Below, one piece after another: positions 1 through 8,307 of a DNA stretch of 21,760 bases. The stretch comes from VGWF01 sp964423465. GTDB taxonomy: Bacteria; Verrucomicrobiota; Kiritimatiellia; PWTM01. Both the position numbers and the translations under genes were made by a program. The notes under the pieces are model-generated. The model was given only the letters and a program-made list of their open reading frames with translations. It did not search any database and had not been told where the DNA came from. The DNA is taken from the NCBI GenBank assembly GCA_964423465.1, contig CAYRFK010000062.1, positions 1-21,760 on the forward strand, read 5' to 3'. Within the stretch, counting starts at the first letter, position 1, and the number at the start of each line of letters is the position of its first letter.

Positions 1-168
1 TTGGGTGTTGGGTGTTGGGTGTTCGATGTTGGATGTTCGATGTTCGGTGTTCGGTGTTCGATGTTCGGTGTTGGATGTTCGATGTTCGGTGTTCGGTGTT
101 GGATGTTCGATGTTCGGTGTTCGGTGTTCGGTGTTCGGTGTTCGGTGTTGGATGTTCGGTGTTGGATG
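1..168. repeat. Degenerate tandem heptamer repeat (TTSGRTG), cut by window edge
   Basis: Twenty-four consecutive 7-bp units run without interruption from the window edge to 168. The units are TTCGGTG, TTCGATG, TTGGATG and, at the left end, TTGGGTG, so variation is confined to positions 3 and 5. A diverged unit (TTGCTCG) follows at 169-175. Because 7 is not a multiple of 3, all three plus frames read through it and give the same kind of Val/Cys/Phe/Gly-rich pseudo-peptide. One of these frames is continuous with the fucosidase gene, which could tempt a gene caller to start that protein too early. There are no spacers, so this is not CRISPR. The array probably extends left of the window. Its function is unknown. 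Confidence 0.95.
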
Positions 169-241
169 TTGCTCGTTGTTCCCTTGCCCCCGCGCCCCGG
201 CTCTGGCAGCATGGCCGGGTTGTCGTGAAAGGGGTGCCCTG

Positions 242-1465
242 ATGAGCCCGATCAGTCGCCGCCAGTTCCTGCAGGCGTCCGCCGCAACCGGCGCCGCCGT
301 CATGCTTCCGGGTTCCTCCCCCGCCGCGGCCCCGGTGCCGGTCCATCTGAAGGACCATGCGGACCTCTTCGCGCGCGATCCGCGGGCCGCATCGCGCGCG
401 TGGTTCGAGACGGCGCGTTTCGGACTGTTCATGCACTACGGTCTCTACGCGATCCCCGGCCGCGGCGAATGGGTCATGCTGAAGGAGAAGATCCCGGTCG
501 CGGAGTACGAGAAGTTCAAGGCGCAGTTCACGGCCTCGAAGTTCGATGCGGACTTCATCACCGACCTCGCCTGCGCCGCGGGCATGAAGTACGTCAACAT
601 CACCGCGCGGCACCACGACAGCTTCTGCCTCTTCGAGACGGCGCAGAACGACTACCACGCCAAGGCATCGCCCGCGAAGCGCGACCTCGTCGGCGAACTG
701 GCGGAATCCTGCCGGAAGAAGGGCCTGGGCTTCTTCCTCTACTACTCGTACGCGCTGGACTGGCGCCATCCGTACTACTACGGCAACGACGTGTCGAAGT
801 GGAAGTCCGCCCGGCCGGCCTATGCGACGCCCGAACCGTCCTACAAGTTCGCGAAGGACGCGGACTTCCGGCACTACATCGACTTTGTCCATGCGCAAAT
901 CCGCGAACTCCTCACAAACTACGGACCGGTCGCGGGCCTCTGGTTCGACCCGATCTTCGGCTACTACTCGCGGCCGGACCTGTTCCCGATCGGCGAGACC
1001 TACGCGATGATCCGAGAACTCCAGCCGCACTGCCTGATCTCGTTCAAGCAGGGCGCGACGGGCACGGAAGACTTCGCCGCGCCGGAGCGCACCGGGAAGT
1101 CGCTCGAGGACCGCGTGCGCAAGGTCGTCGGCGAGGAGAGCGCGCAGATCGCCGCCAAGGCCTGGGCGTCGAACAAGGACAAGTGGAACGAGATCTGCGA
1201 TACGCTCCAGCCGCACGTATGGGGCTACAGCAAGGGCGACGACGGCAAGCACCTCGACGCCGCGGAGACGCTCAACCGCCTCGGCGCCGCCAACGCCGCC
1301 CGCTGCAACCTGCTGATGAACACCGGGCCGCTGCCCGAGGGCGACATCCATCCCGACGACGTGGCCACGCTGCGCGAATGCGGCCGGCGCATCCGCGCCG
1401 ACGGCTGGCCCAAGGGCGGCGCCCCGCAGGTTCCCAAGAAGGCCGGAGAACCGACGATTGCATAG
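242..1465 (+). CDS. Alpha-L-fucosidase, GH29 family, Tat-exported
   Basis: This 407-residue protein should hydrolyse terminal alpha-L-fucosyl linkages outside the cytoplasm. The N-terminus has a Tat signal (SRRQFLQ at about 5-11, then an Ala-rich hydrophobic stretch). The GH29 catalytic barrel follows: FGLFMHYGLY with H65, ARHHDSF with H124-H125, and GLWFDP, whose D236 matches the family's catalytic nucleophile. The family's LLMNTGPLPEGDI-like segment lies near residue 355. Only about 50 residues come after it, so the C-terminal beta-sandwich of many GH29 enzymes appears to be missing. The start at 242 is chosen because GAAAGGGG (227-234) precedes it at good spacing and the Tat motif begins there; the reading frame open to position 5 is only heptamer repeat. 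A Gfo/Idh/MocA gene follows after 55 nt on the same strand. GH29 assignment is firm; substrate linkage is not known. Confidence 0.9.
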   Translation: MSPISRRQFLQASAATGAAVMLPGSSPAAAPVPVHLKDHADLFARDPRAASRAWFETARFGLFMHYGLYAIPGRGEWVMLKEKIPVAEYEKFKAQFTASKFDADFITDLACAAGMKYVNITARHHDSFCLFETAQNDYHAKASPAKRDLVGELAESCRKKGLGFFLYYSYALDWRHPYYYGNDVSKWKSARPAYATPEPSYKFAKDADFRHYIDFVHAQIRELLTNYGPVAGLWFDPIFGYYSRPDLFPIGETYAMIRELQPHCLISFKQGATGTEDFAAPERTGKSLEDRVRKVVGEESAQIAAKAWASNKDKWNEICDTLQPHVWGYSKGDDGKHLDAAETLNRLGAANAARCNLLMNTGPLPEGDIHPDDVATLRECGRRIRADGWPKGGAPQVPKKAGEPTIA

Positions 1466-1520
1466 AACCACAGTGCCGCATGGAAACAGCCGCGCGGCCG
1501 CCATCGAAGGGAGAAACGCG

Positions 1521-2867
1521 ATGAAGACCAGGTTGAACCGGAGGGGATTCCTCCAGCGTGCCGGTGGGGCTGCGCTCGGATTCGCAGCGCCGATGATCGT
1601 GCCCGCCCGCGTGCTGGGCCGCGGGGGCGCCGTGGCGCCGAGCGAGCGCATCACCATCGGATGCATCGGCGTTGGCGGACAGGGCCAGGGCAACATGCGG
1701 AATTTCATCGCCCAGCCCGACGCGCAGATTGTCGCCCTCTGCGACGTGGAAAAGGGGTTCGAGGGCAAGGGGCTCGCAGCGGCCGGAAAGACCGCCGTCG
1801 ACCAGTCCGCCAAGGTCGGCCGGCCAATCGGCGAGGGATCGCTCGCGACGTACGGCGACTTCCGGGAGCTTCTGGCGAGGGACGACATCGACGCGGTCTC
1901 GATCTCCACGCCGGACCACTGGCACGCGCTGATCACGATCGCGGCTGCGCGCGCGGGGAGGGACATCTACTGCGAGAAGCCGCTGACCAACTCGGTCCCC
2001 GAGGGCCGCGCCGTGTGCAACGCCATCGCGCGCTATGGCCGCGTCCTCCAGACCGGAAGCCACGAGCGGTCGAACGACACGTGCCGCTTCGCCTGGGAAC
2101 TCGTGAACAACGGGCGCATCGGCGACCTGCGCGAGGTCGAGGTCCGCCTTCCCACCGACCAGGCCCACCACCACAAGATCCGTGCGACCGTCGGCCCCGT
2201 CACGCCGCAGAAACCGCCGGATTCCCTCGACTACGATTTCTGGGTCGGTCCGGCACCGTGGCGGCCCTTCATCGCCGATTGCACGCACTTCGGCTGGCGC
2301 TTCGTGCTCGACACCGGCGGCGGCGAGATGACCGACCGCGGCGCGCACGTCCTCGACATCGTGCAGTACATCACGAACCACGACGACAGCGGCCCGGTCG
2401 AGTTGCGGGCCAGCGGCAAGCAGGCGGGCGGGGCGATCTTCGATGCCTTCATGGACTTCGAATTCGAGTACCGCTACGCCAATGGCATCCGCGTGCGGGG
2501 CGTCAGCGAGGGCGACCGCGGATTGAAGCTCATCGGCTCCAAGGGGTGGGTCTTCATCCAGATTCACGGCGGACGTCTCTCCGCCAGTGATCCCGCGCTG
2601 CTGCGCGAGCGGATCCTGCCGTCGGAGAAGCATACCGAGCGCAGCCCGGGGCACCATCGGAACTTCCTCGACTGCGTCCGCTCGCGGCGCCGCCCGATCG
2701 CCCACGAGGAAATCGGCCATCGCTCGGGGGCGCTCTGTCACCTGCTCAACGCCTCGATGCTTCTCCGCCGGCCGTTCCGATGGGATCCGGCGAAGGAAAC
2801 CGTCGTCGGTGATGCCGAGGCCAACCGCCTCCTTGCACGCCCGATGCGGAATCCCTGGCACCTGTAG
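1521..2867 (+). CDS. Gfo/Idh/MocA family oxidoreductase, Tat-exported
   Basis: This 448-residue NAD(P)-dependent sugar or polyol dehydrogenase family member opens with a Tat signal (NRRGFLQRAGG, residues about 6-16, followed by a hydrophobic run). The Rossmann fold begins with GCIGVGGQG (47-55). The family E-K-P motif is E152-K153-P154, and a GGGEMTDRGAHVLDIVQ segment supplies the usual substrate-side Asp and His. The start at 1521 is preceded by GAAGGGAG (1506-1513); upstream in-frame codons lack a signal and overlap the fucosidase gene. It probably shares a transcript with the fucosidase. Tat export implies that the enzyme leaves the cytoplasm folded and carrying its nucleotide, as in glucose-fructose oxidoreductase. 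The exact substrate cannot be told from sequence. Confidence 0.9.
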   Translation: MKTRLNRRGFLQRAGGAALGFAAPMIVPARVLGRGGAVAPSERITIGCIGVGGQGQGNMRNFIAQPDAQIVALCDVEKGFEGKGLAAAGKTAVDQSAKVGRPIGEGSLATYGDFRELLARDDIDAVSISTPDHWHALITIAAARAGRDIYCEKPLTNSVPEGRAVCNAIARYGRVLQTGSHERSNDTCRFAWELVNNGRIGDLREVEVRLPTDQAHHHKIRATVGPVTPQKPPDSLDYDFWVGPAPWRPFIADCTHFGWRFVLDTGGGEMTDRGAHVLDIVQYITNHDDSGPVELRASGKQAGGAIFDAFMDFEFEYRYANGIRVRGVSEGDRGLKLIGSKGWVFIQIHGGRLSASDPALLRERILPSEKHTERSPGHHRNFLDCVRSRRRPIAHEEIGHRSGALCHLLNASMLLRRPFRWDPAKETVVGDAEANRLLARPMRNPWHL

Positions 2868-2916
2868 TCCGACACCGATGAATCCTGCGCACGATTTGAT
2901 TCCGGAGATCCTGACC

Positions 2917-4956
2917 ATGAAACCGATGTTTTCCAGACTGTCCGCCGGCCTCGCCGCCCTGCTCCTTGCCTCCTGCGCAACGCTCGGCCCCGACCAGCGG
3001 GCCATGACGGAATTGGATGGCCGCCTCAAGGCACTCGCGACCGTGGAGTACGGCGCCGACCGGGCCCCGCTCGTGGCACTGTCCTCCTTCCTGACGGACC
3101 ACCGGTCGCCCGCCGACCGAAAAGTGATCGAGCCCAGGCTGGCGGCCTTTGCGCAATCGGCGGCCAACTCACGGGCGTCGCGCCAGCACGTGATCCGCGA
3201 ACTCGGACGCGTCGGCAGCGGGGCCTCGGTCCCGGTCCTGGCCGCGATCCTTGGCGACCCTGAACTCGGGGATGACGCCGCCATGGCGCTCGAGCGGATG
3301 GCCGATCCGAAGGCCGACGCCGCGGTCCTCGCCGCGCTGGCCTCCTGCCCCGACGCCGCCCGCGGACGCATCGTCGCGGTGCTCGGCCAGCGACGCGTCG
3401 CCGGAGCCGTACCCGCGATCGCCCCCTTCCTGCGCGGCACCGACACGCGGCTTGCCGCAACCACCGCCGCCGCATTGGGGAACCTCGCAAGCCCCGCGGC
3501 CGCATCCGAACTGATGGCCGCCCTTCCCCAACTGAAGGACGACGCCCGCACCGCAGCGTGGGATGCCCTCCTCACCTGCCAGGCTGCGGCCATCGCCCGG
3601 GGTGACTCCAGGGCATCCGGCGCGATGGTTCTGTCCATGGACAAGGCCAAAGCCCCTGCCCACGTCCGCGCGGCCGCCACCCTCGCCGCCCTTCGCGGTG
3701 CGTCGCCCCGCGATTCCGCCCTTCAGGCCGCGGGGCTCCTTTCCTCGGTCGATCCCGCCTTGCAGTCGGCCGGCGCCGCGCTCGCCCGCAGGCAGACGGA
3801 CGACCGGTCCCTGCTGGCCGTGATCGCCACGCTACCGTCCCTTCCCCCGGTATCGCAGATCGCCGTGCTCGGGCTCATCGAGGACCGCCGGCTTGCAGTG
3901 GCCTCGCCCATCGTGGTCCGGATCGCCGCATCGTCCGAGCCCGCGACCCGCAAGGCCGCGCTGCGCACCCTCGGCCCGGCCGGCCGCGCCGATTCCGTCG
4001 CCACGCTTCTCGCGGCGGCCTCCGAGGGCGAGGAGGACGTGCGCGCCGTCGCCCGCAAGTCCCTTCGCTTGGTATCCGGCCCCGGCGTGGACGAGACCAT
4101 CCTGGGTGCCGCCCGCAGCGGAACACCCGCCGTGCGCGCGGAAATCATCAGGTGTCTGGGCGACCGCGGGCTCACGGCGGGGCTTCCACTCCTGTTCACG
4201 GCCGCCGCCGATGCAGATGCCGCACTGCGCACCGAGGCGATCCGCCAGATCGGGACGCTCGCCGGCGAGAAGGAATGGTCCGCCCTGCTGAACCTCCTGG
4301 CCACCTGCGCCGAGACGGATCGGGCGACAACCGTCACCGCGGCGGAAACCGCGGCGCTCCGTCTAAAGGCGCCCGGTGTCGAAGTCGCGGCGCGGTTGGC
4401 CACCACACCTGCCCCGGCGATCCGGACCGCCCTGCTATCCCTCGCCGGCAAGCTCTCCTCCGACGCCACGCTTCCCGAGGTGAAGAAGGCCATCGCCGAC
4501 GCCGATCCCGCCGTACGGAGCGCCGCCCTTCGCGCCCTCGGCACATGGACCCACGCCTCCGCGCTGGCAACGTTGCTGGAGGCCGCCGGCGGTTCCGACC
4601 CGCAGGTGAAGCGACTCGCGCAGCGCGGCGCCATCCAGGTGACCCGCAAGGCCTCGGATCTGGATGCGGCGGCACGCATCGCGGGATACAAGAGCCTGGC
4701 CGGCCAACTGGGCCACATTGACGAGCAGAGAATGCTCCTGTCGGCGCTGGGCGAACTGGGCGGGGCGGAATCCGCTGCGATTGCCGCAGGATTCTTGGAC
4801 AAGCCGGACGTGCGCGCCGAAGCCGAGGCGGCGGTCCTCCAGATCGCCAAGCGCGCCGGCAAGCCCGATGCGACGGTTGCGGCCATCCTCAAGCGGATTG
4901 CCGCGGAATCGTCCTCGCCCTCGCGCAAGGACGACGCCAACGCCCTGCTGAAGTAG
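2917..4956 (+). CDS. HEAT-repeat lipoprotein
   Basis: A 679-residue alanine-rich protein with a lipoprotein signal: basic N-terminus, hydrophobic run and the lipobox LASC, with the acylated cysteine at residue 20. The rest is a long succession of helical repeats of roughly 30 residues of HEAT / PBS-lyase-like type, recognisable from recurring patterns such as DPxVRxxALRALG and ATRKAALRTLG. Such solenoids usually bind other proteins; no catalytic motif is visible. The start at 2917 is preceded by GGAG (2903-2906) and begins the signal peptide; an earlier in-frame ATG at 2878 would put a non-signal extension in front. It lies 49 nt after the oxidoreductase and is likely the last gene of that operon. 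Its 3' end is only 9 nt from the end of the convergent kinase gene. Cellular role unknown. Confidence 0.8.
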   Translation: MKPMFSRLSAGLAALLLASCATLGPDQRAMTELDGRLKALATVEYGADRAPLVALSSFLTDHRSPADRKVIEPRLAAFAQSAANSRASRQHVIRELGRVGSGASVPVLAAILGDPELGDDAAMALERMADPKADAAVLAALASCPDAARGRIVAVLGQRRVAGAVPAIAPFLRGTDTRLAATTAAALGNLASPAAASELMAALPQLKDDARTAAWDALLTCQAAAIARGDSRASGAMVLSMDKAKAPAHVRAAATLAALRGASPRDSALQAAGLLSSVDPALQSAGAALARRQTDDRSLLAVIATLPSLPPVSQIAVLGLIEDRRLAVASPIVVRIAASSEPATRKAALRTLGPAGRADSVATLLAAASEGEEDVRAVARKSLRLVSGPGVDETILGAARSGTPAVRAEIIRCLGDRGLTAGLPLLFTAAADADAALRTEAIRQIGTLAGEKEWSALLNLLATCAETDRATTVTAAETAALRLKAPGVEVAARLATTPAPAIRTALLSLAGKLSSDATLPEVKKAIADADPAVRSAALRALGTWTHASALATLLEAAGGSDPQVKRLAQRGAIQVTRKASDLDAAARIAGYKSLAGQLGHIDEQRMLLSALGELGGAESAAIAAGFLDKPDVRAEAEAAVLQIAKRAGKPDATVAAILKRIAAESSSPSRKDDANALLK

Positions 4957-4965
4957 CCGGCCCGG

Positions 4966-6312
4966 TCAATAGGCGTAGCGGCTGCCACCGATGAACTCGC
5001 GAATGAGCGAGCCATCGGGTATGGCGTGGTCGTCGGACACCTCCGCCAGCCCCCGGAGCAGTTCGTAGACGCGGCGGGCGCGGATGAATGCGTCCTGCCG
5101 CTTTGCATCCCCGCGGTACAGGTCCATCGCCTCCGGGAAGAACCGGAACACGCGGGGCTTGAGCACGGGAAGTTCGTGCGGCATGGCGCTGTTGACGAGG
5201 TAGTCGACGGTGCCGATGAAGGGAATGATGTTCTTCAGCTCGCTCGATCGCACGTAGTGCCAGTGCGTCAGGGTCTGGAGCGGCTGGTGGTTCCGGTGCC
5301 ACGAGTCGCGGATCATGCGGCGCATCAGCCGGTGGTCCGCCCACCGCATGAAGGTCCCGTCCGCCGCGCGCAACTGCCCCAGCGTCTCGACGTAGACCTT
5401 GAACTTCCGGGCGACCGGAATGCTTGCGGTCATCGCCTCGTAGAGGCCGTGCAGGCTGTCGATCAACAGGAGCTGGTTCGGAGCCAGCCGCATCGGATGA
5501 ACGTCGAGCGTCCGCAAGCCGGTCTTGAAATCATAGTGCGGCGTCCGCACCTCCCGCCCGTCCAGAAGCTCGTTGAGATGCCGGTTGATCAACGGAAGAT
5601 CAAGCGCGTGGGGGGTCTCGTAGTCGTAGTCCCCGAACTCGTCCCGGGGGTGCTGCTCGAGATCGAAGAAGTAGTGGTCGACGTTCAGCGCCACGAGTTC
5701 GAGCCCGGCCTCCCGGAGCCGCTCCGAGAGCTTGATCGTGGTCGTGGTCTTCCCGGAGGACGACGGACCGGCAATGATCACGAGACGCACCTCGGGGCGG
5801 CGCTCGATGATCCGGTCGGCACCCGCACGCACTTCGTCCTCGTACCGAATCTCCCCGTCGCGCACCAATTCAGGATACCGGCCGTCCGCGATGATCCGGT
5901 TGAGTCCGTCCACCGTCTCGCACCCGTGGTCCATGTTCCACCGGAGGACCTCGTAGATGGTGCGATACGGAACGTTGTCAGTTGCCTCGACAGATCCCGC
6001 GCGGGCCGCCCGCCGTTCGGCGCGGTGGTGGCGGTAGATGATGTACGCCCGGGCAACCTTCGTGTGACCGGCCTCCATCAGGACGCCTTCGACAACGTCC
6101 TGGATGTCCTCAACCGTCGGGACCGCATCCGCTCCGTAGGCGCATCCCAGGGCGGCCTCCACCCGGGCAGCCAGAACATCCGTCACGGACCGGTCCGCCG
6201 GCCCTTGGGATGCGAAGGCCTTGAAGATCGCCGTGGCGATCCGCTCGCGGTCGTACGCAACGCTGTTCCCGTCGCGCTTGATGACCTGCCGGATCGGCGC
6301 CTCGGCGTTCAT
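4966..6312 (-). CDS. ATP-cone / uridine-kinase-like nucleoside kinase
   Basis: A 448-residue protein with two recognisable parts. Residues about 7-97 resemble an ATP-cone (VIKRDGNSVAYDRERIATAIFK and a later VARAYIIYRHHR), the nucleotide-sensing module of ribonucleotide reductases and NrdR. After a linker of about 75 residues, a P-loop kinase domain of the uridine kinase/phosphoribulokinase superfamily starts with Walker A GPSSSGKT (182-189). It continues with LNVDHYFFD (209-217), where acceptor-binding residues are expected, and LLLIDSLHGL (281-290) in the Walker B position. The start ATG lies 7 nt after the rpoD stop, so it is probably co-transcribed and may be translationally coupled; no strong ribosome-binding site was seen. 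The reaction is probably phosphorylation of a nucleoside or similar metabolite, with ATP or dATP possibly regulating it. Substrate is uncertain. Confidence 0.8.
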   Translation of the reverse strand: MNAEAPIRQVIKRDGNSVAYDRERIATAIFKAFASQGPADRSVTDVLAARVEAALGCAYGADAVPTVEDIQDVVEGVLMEAGHTKVARAYIIYRHHRAERRAARAGSVEATDNVPYRTIYEVLRWNMDHGCETVDGLNRIIADGRYPELVRDGEIRYEDEVRAGADRIIERRPEVRLVIIAGPSSSGKTTTTIKLSERLREAGLELVALNVDHYFFDLEQHPRDEFGDYDYETPHALDLPLINRHLNELLDGREVRTPHYDFKTGLRTLDVHPMRLAPNQLLLIDSLHGLYEAMTASIPVARKFKVYVETLGQLRAADGTFMRWADHRLMRRMIRDSWHRNHQPLQTLTHWHYVRSSELKNIIPFIGTVDYLVNSAMPHELPVLKPRVFRFFPEAMDLYRGDAKRQDAFIRARRVYELLRGLAEVSDDHAIPDGSLIREFIGGSRYAY

Positions 6313-6319
6313 GGCCGGA

Positions 6320-8227
6320 TCAGATATTGCCCTCGAGGAAGCCTTCGAGCTTCCGGAGACGCGTGGGATGACGCATCTTGCGGAGCGCCTTCGCCTCGAT
6401 CTGGCGTATGCGCTCGCGCGTTACGTGGAACTTGCGTCCGACCTCCTCCAGCGTGCGGGAGTAGCCGTCGATCAGCCCGAAGCGAAGCTTGAGCACTTCC
6501 TGCTCCCGCTCCGTCAGCGTCTGCAGAACCTCGCGTAGGCGCTCCTTGAGCAGCGAGTAGGCCGTGACCTCGGAGGGATTCTCCGCGGACATGTCGGGGA
6601 TGAAATCGCCGAAGCTGGTGTCGTCGCTGTCGCCCACGGGACTGTGCAGCGAGATCGGCTGCTGGGCGATCTTCAGGATGCCGCGGACGCGCTCGACGGG
6701 GAGGTTCATCTCCTCGGACAGCTCCTCCGGCGTCGGCTCGCGGCCGAACTCCTGGATAAGCTGCTTCTGGATGCGCATCAGCTTGTTGATCGTCTCGATC
6801 ATGTGGACCGGGATGCGGATGGTCCGCGCCTGATCCGCGATGGACCGGGTGATCGCCTGCCGGATCCACCACGTCGCGTAGGTGCTGAACTTGTAGCCGC
6901 GGCGGTACTCGAACTTCTCGACCGCCTTCATCAGGCCCATGTTCCCCTCCTGGATCAGATCCAGGAACGAAAGGCCGCGATTCGTGTACTTCTTGGCTAT
7001 GCTGATCACGAGGCGAAGGTTGGCCTCGACCATCTCCGACTTCGCGCGGAGCCCCTTGCGCAGCCAGATCTTGAGCTCCTGGTAGCGGGCGTCGAACTCC
7101 TCCTCCGGAACGAGCGCATCGCGCGCGATCTCGGCCGCCTGATCGGCGGCGGCGGTGACCGCGGACTGCGTGGCCTTCGACTTCCGCGAGGCGTCCGCCC
7201 GTTCGATCGTCCGCCGGGCGGAACGGAACTGTGAGTAGACCTCGTCGGCAACGATCATGCTGTCCTCGATCGCCTTCTGCTTGAAGTACATCTTCTCAAG
7301 CAGGGCCGCCAGCTTGTCGCGCAGCTTCTCAAAGGACTTCATGCGCGCGGCCCGGTCTTGAGCGGGAAGCCGGGCCTTCGAGCACTCGGCGAACTGCGCC
7401 GCGGCGGCCTTGAACGCGCGCTGGATCTCGACGCGGAGTTTGGGCAGCGCCTTGAGGTACTTCTCGCGGTTCGAGACGTGCTTGTCGTTGATGACGCGGT
7501 CGAACCGTTCCTTGCCCGTCTCCAACCGCTCCGCGATGGACAGATGGGCGCGCGTCGCGAACCCGAATCTCGCAAAGAGCAGCCGGCTGGTGGTTTCCGC
7601 CTCCTCGATCCGCTTGGAAATCTCGACTTCCTGTTCGCGCGTCAGAAGCGGGACCTGCCCCATCTGCTTGAGGTACATGCGGACGGGGTCGTCCAGCACG
7701 TCGGTCCGCTGGGCCTGCTTGGCGCGGGCCTCCTCCTCGATCTGGCTCTTGAACTTGTCGACATCCGAGGCATCCATCACCTCGATGTCCATGCCGCGCA
7801 GCATGACCAGGATGCCGTCCAGATCCTCTGGGCTGACGCTGCTCTCCGGCAGCATCTCATTGATGTCGTCGTAGGTCAGGTACCCCTGCTCGCTGGCCAG
7901 CGCGATGAGGTCCTTGAGCTTCTGGTTGCGAAGATCGCGGTCCATCTTCGCCGGCGCGGAACCCGCGGCGCCGCTGTGGGCGGCCGCTCGGATCTTCTCC
8001 GCCATGACAGGAATCGGCTCGCGCGCGGCGTCCGCTGCCGCCTTGCTTGCCGCCGCGGCCGACATGCGCACCTTCTTCACCGGGGCTGCGGGAGTCGTGG
8101 CAGGGGGCGGCGCCCCACGCTCTCCACCGGCCTTGGCTGCCGCGGAACGGGGCTTTTCAACCGGCGCCTTCTTGTCCATCGTGACGCTCTTCCGCCGTTC
8201 CGGAGCCTGTGATTTGCGCTGTGCCAT
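6320..8227 (-). CDS. rpoD: RNA polymerase primary sigma factor (sigma-70)
   Basis: A 635-residue group 1 sigma factor. A basic, Ala/Pro-rich low-complexity N-terminus (about 1-95) is followed by region 1.1 (about 102-152), region 1.2 (DPVRMYLKQMGQVPLLTREQE, about 180-200) and a long non-conserved region of roughly 180 residues. Region 2 contains ANLRLVISIAKKY, the core-binding LDLIQEGNMGLM and the -10-recognising YATWWIRQAITRSI (about 397-470). Region 3 lies at about 475-545, and region 4 has a helix-turn-helix ending TRERIRQIEAKALRKMR (about 565-628). Start at 8227 is preferred because GAGG lies just upstream; an in-frame ATG at 8257 would add ten residues but has no clear ribosome-binding site. 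It heads a two-gene unit with the downstream kinase. Identity is essentially certain. Confidence 0.97.
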   Translation of the reverse strand: MAQRKSQAPERRKSVTMDKKAPVEKPRSAAAKAGGERGAPPPATTPAAPVKKVRMSAAAASKAAADAAREPIPVMAEKIRAAAHSGAAGSAPAKMDRDLRNQKLKDLIALASEQGYLTYDDINEMLPESSVSPEDLDGILVMLRGMDIEVMDASDVDKFKSQIEEEARAKQAQRTDVLDDPVRMYLKQMGQVPLLTREQEVEISKRIEEAETTSRLLFARFGFATRAHLSIAERLETGKERFDRVINDKHVSNREKYLKALPKLRVEIQRAFKAAAAQFAECSKARLPAQDRAARMKSFEKLRDKLAALLEKMYFKQKAIEDSMIVADEVYSQFRSARRTIERADASRKSKATQSAVTAAADQAAEIARDALVPEEEFDARYQELKIWLRKGLRAKSEMVEANLRLVISIAKKYTNRGLSFLDLIQEGNMGLMKAVEKFEYRRGYKFSTYATWWIRQAITRSIADQARTIRIPVHMIETINKLMRIQKQLIQEFGREPTPEELSEEMNLPVERVRGILKIAQQPISLHSPVGDSDDTSFGDFIPDMSAENPSEVTAYSLLKERLREVLQTLTEREQEVLKLRFGLIDGYSRTLEEVGRKFHVTRERIRQIEAKALRKMRHPTRLRKLEGFLEGNI

Positions 8228-8278
8228 GGTGCCTCGCGAGGTCAGACTACACTCCACCCATTATGCCCAAAACGAGAC

Positions 8279-8307
8279 AGAGTACCCGCACACCCCTCCG
8301 GTGTCAA
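8279..8307 (-). promoter_or_regulatory. Putative rpoD promoter, overlapping the AraC-gene stop codon
   Basis: On the minus strand a perfect TTGACA (8302-8307) is followed after 17 nt by TACTCT (8279-8284), a weak -10. An alternative -10 candidate, CATAAT, lies at 8260-8265 without a matching -35. The TTGACA overlaps the stop codon of the AraC-family gene (8304-8306), so the rpoD transcript would begin just after that gene ends. Inference from motif match only. Confidence 0.4.

Noticed and set aside
1..168. CRISPR array
   Set aside because: Units are 7 bp and contiguous with no unique spacers, and no cas gene is nearby.
1272..3680. Long minus-strand open frame opposite the oxidoreductase and HEAT genes
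   Set aside because: It lies antisense to two well-supported genes, shows Ala/Arg-rich composition typical of high-G+C shadow frames, and has no recognisable domain.
3723..5108. Minus-strand open frame opposite the HEAT lipoprotein
   Set aside because: Ser/Ala/Arg-rich shadow of the real repeat protein; overlaps the end of the kinase gene on the same strand in another frame.
5026..6492. Plus-strand open frame opposite the kinase and rpoD
   Set aside because: Antisense to a P-loop kinase and a sigma factor whose motifs are unmistakable; no motif of its own.
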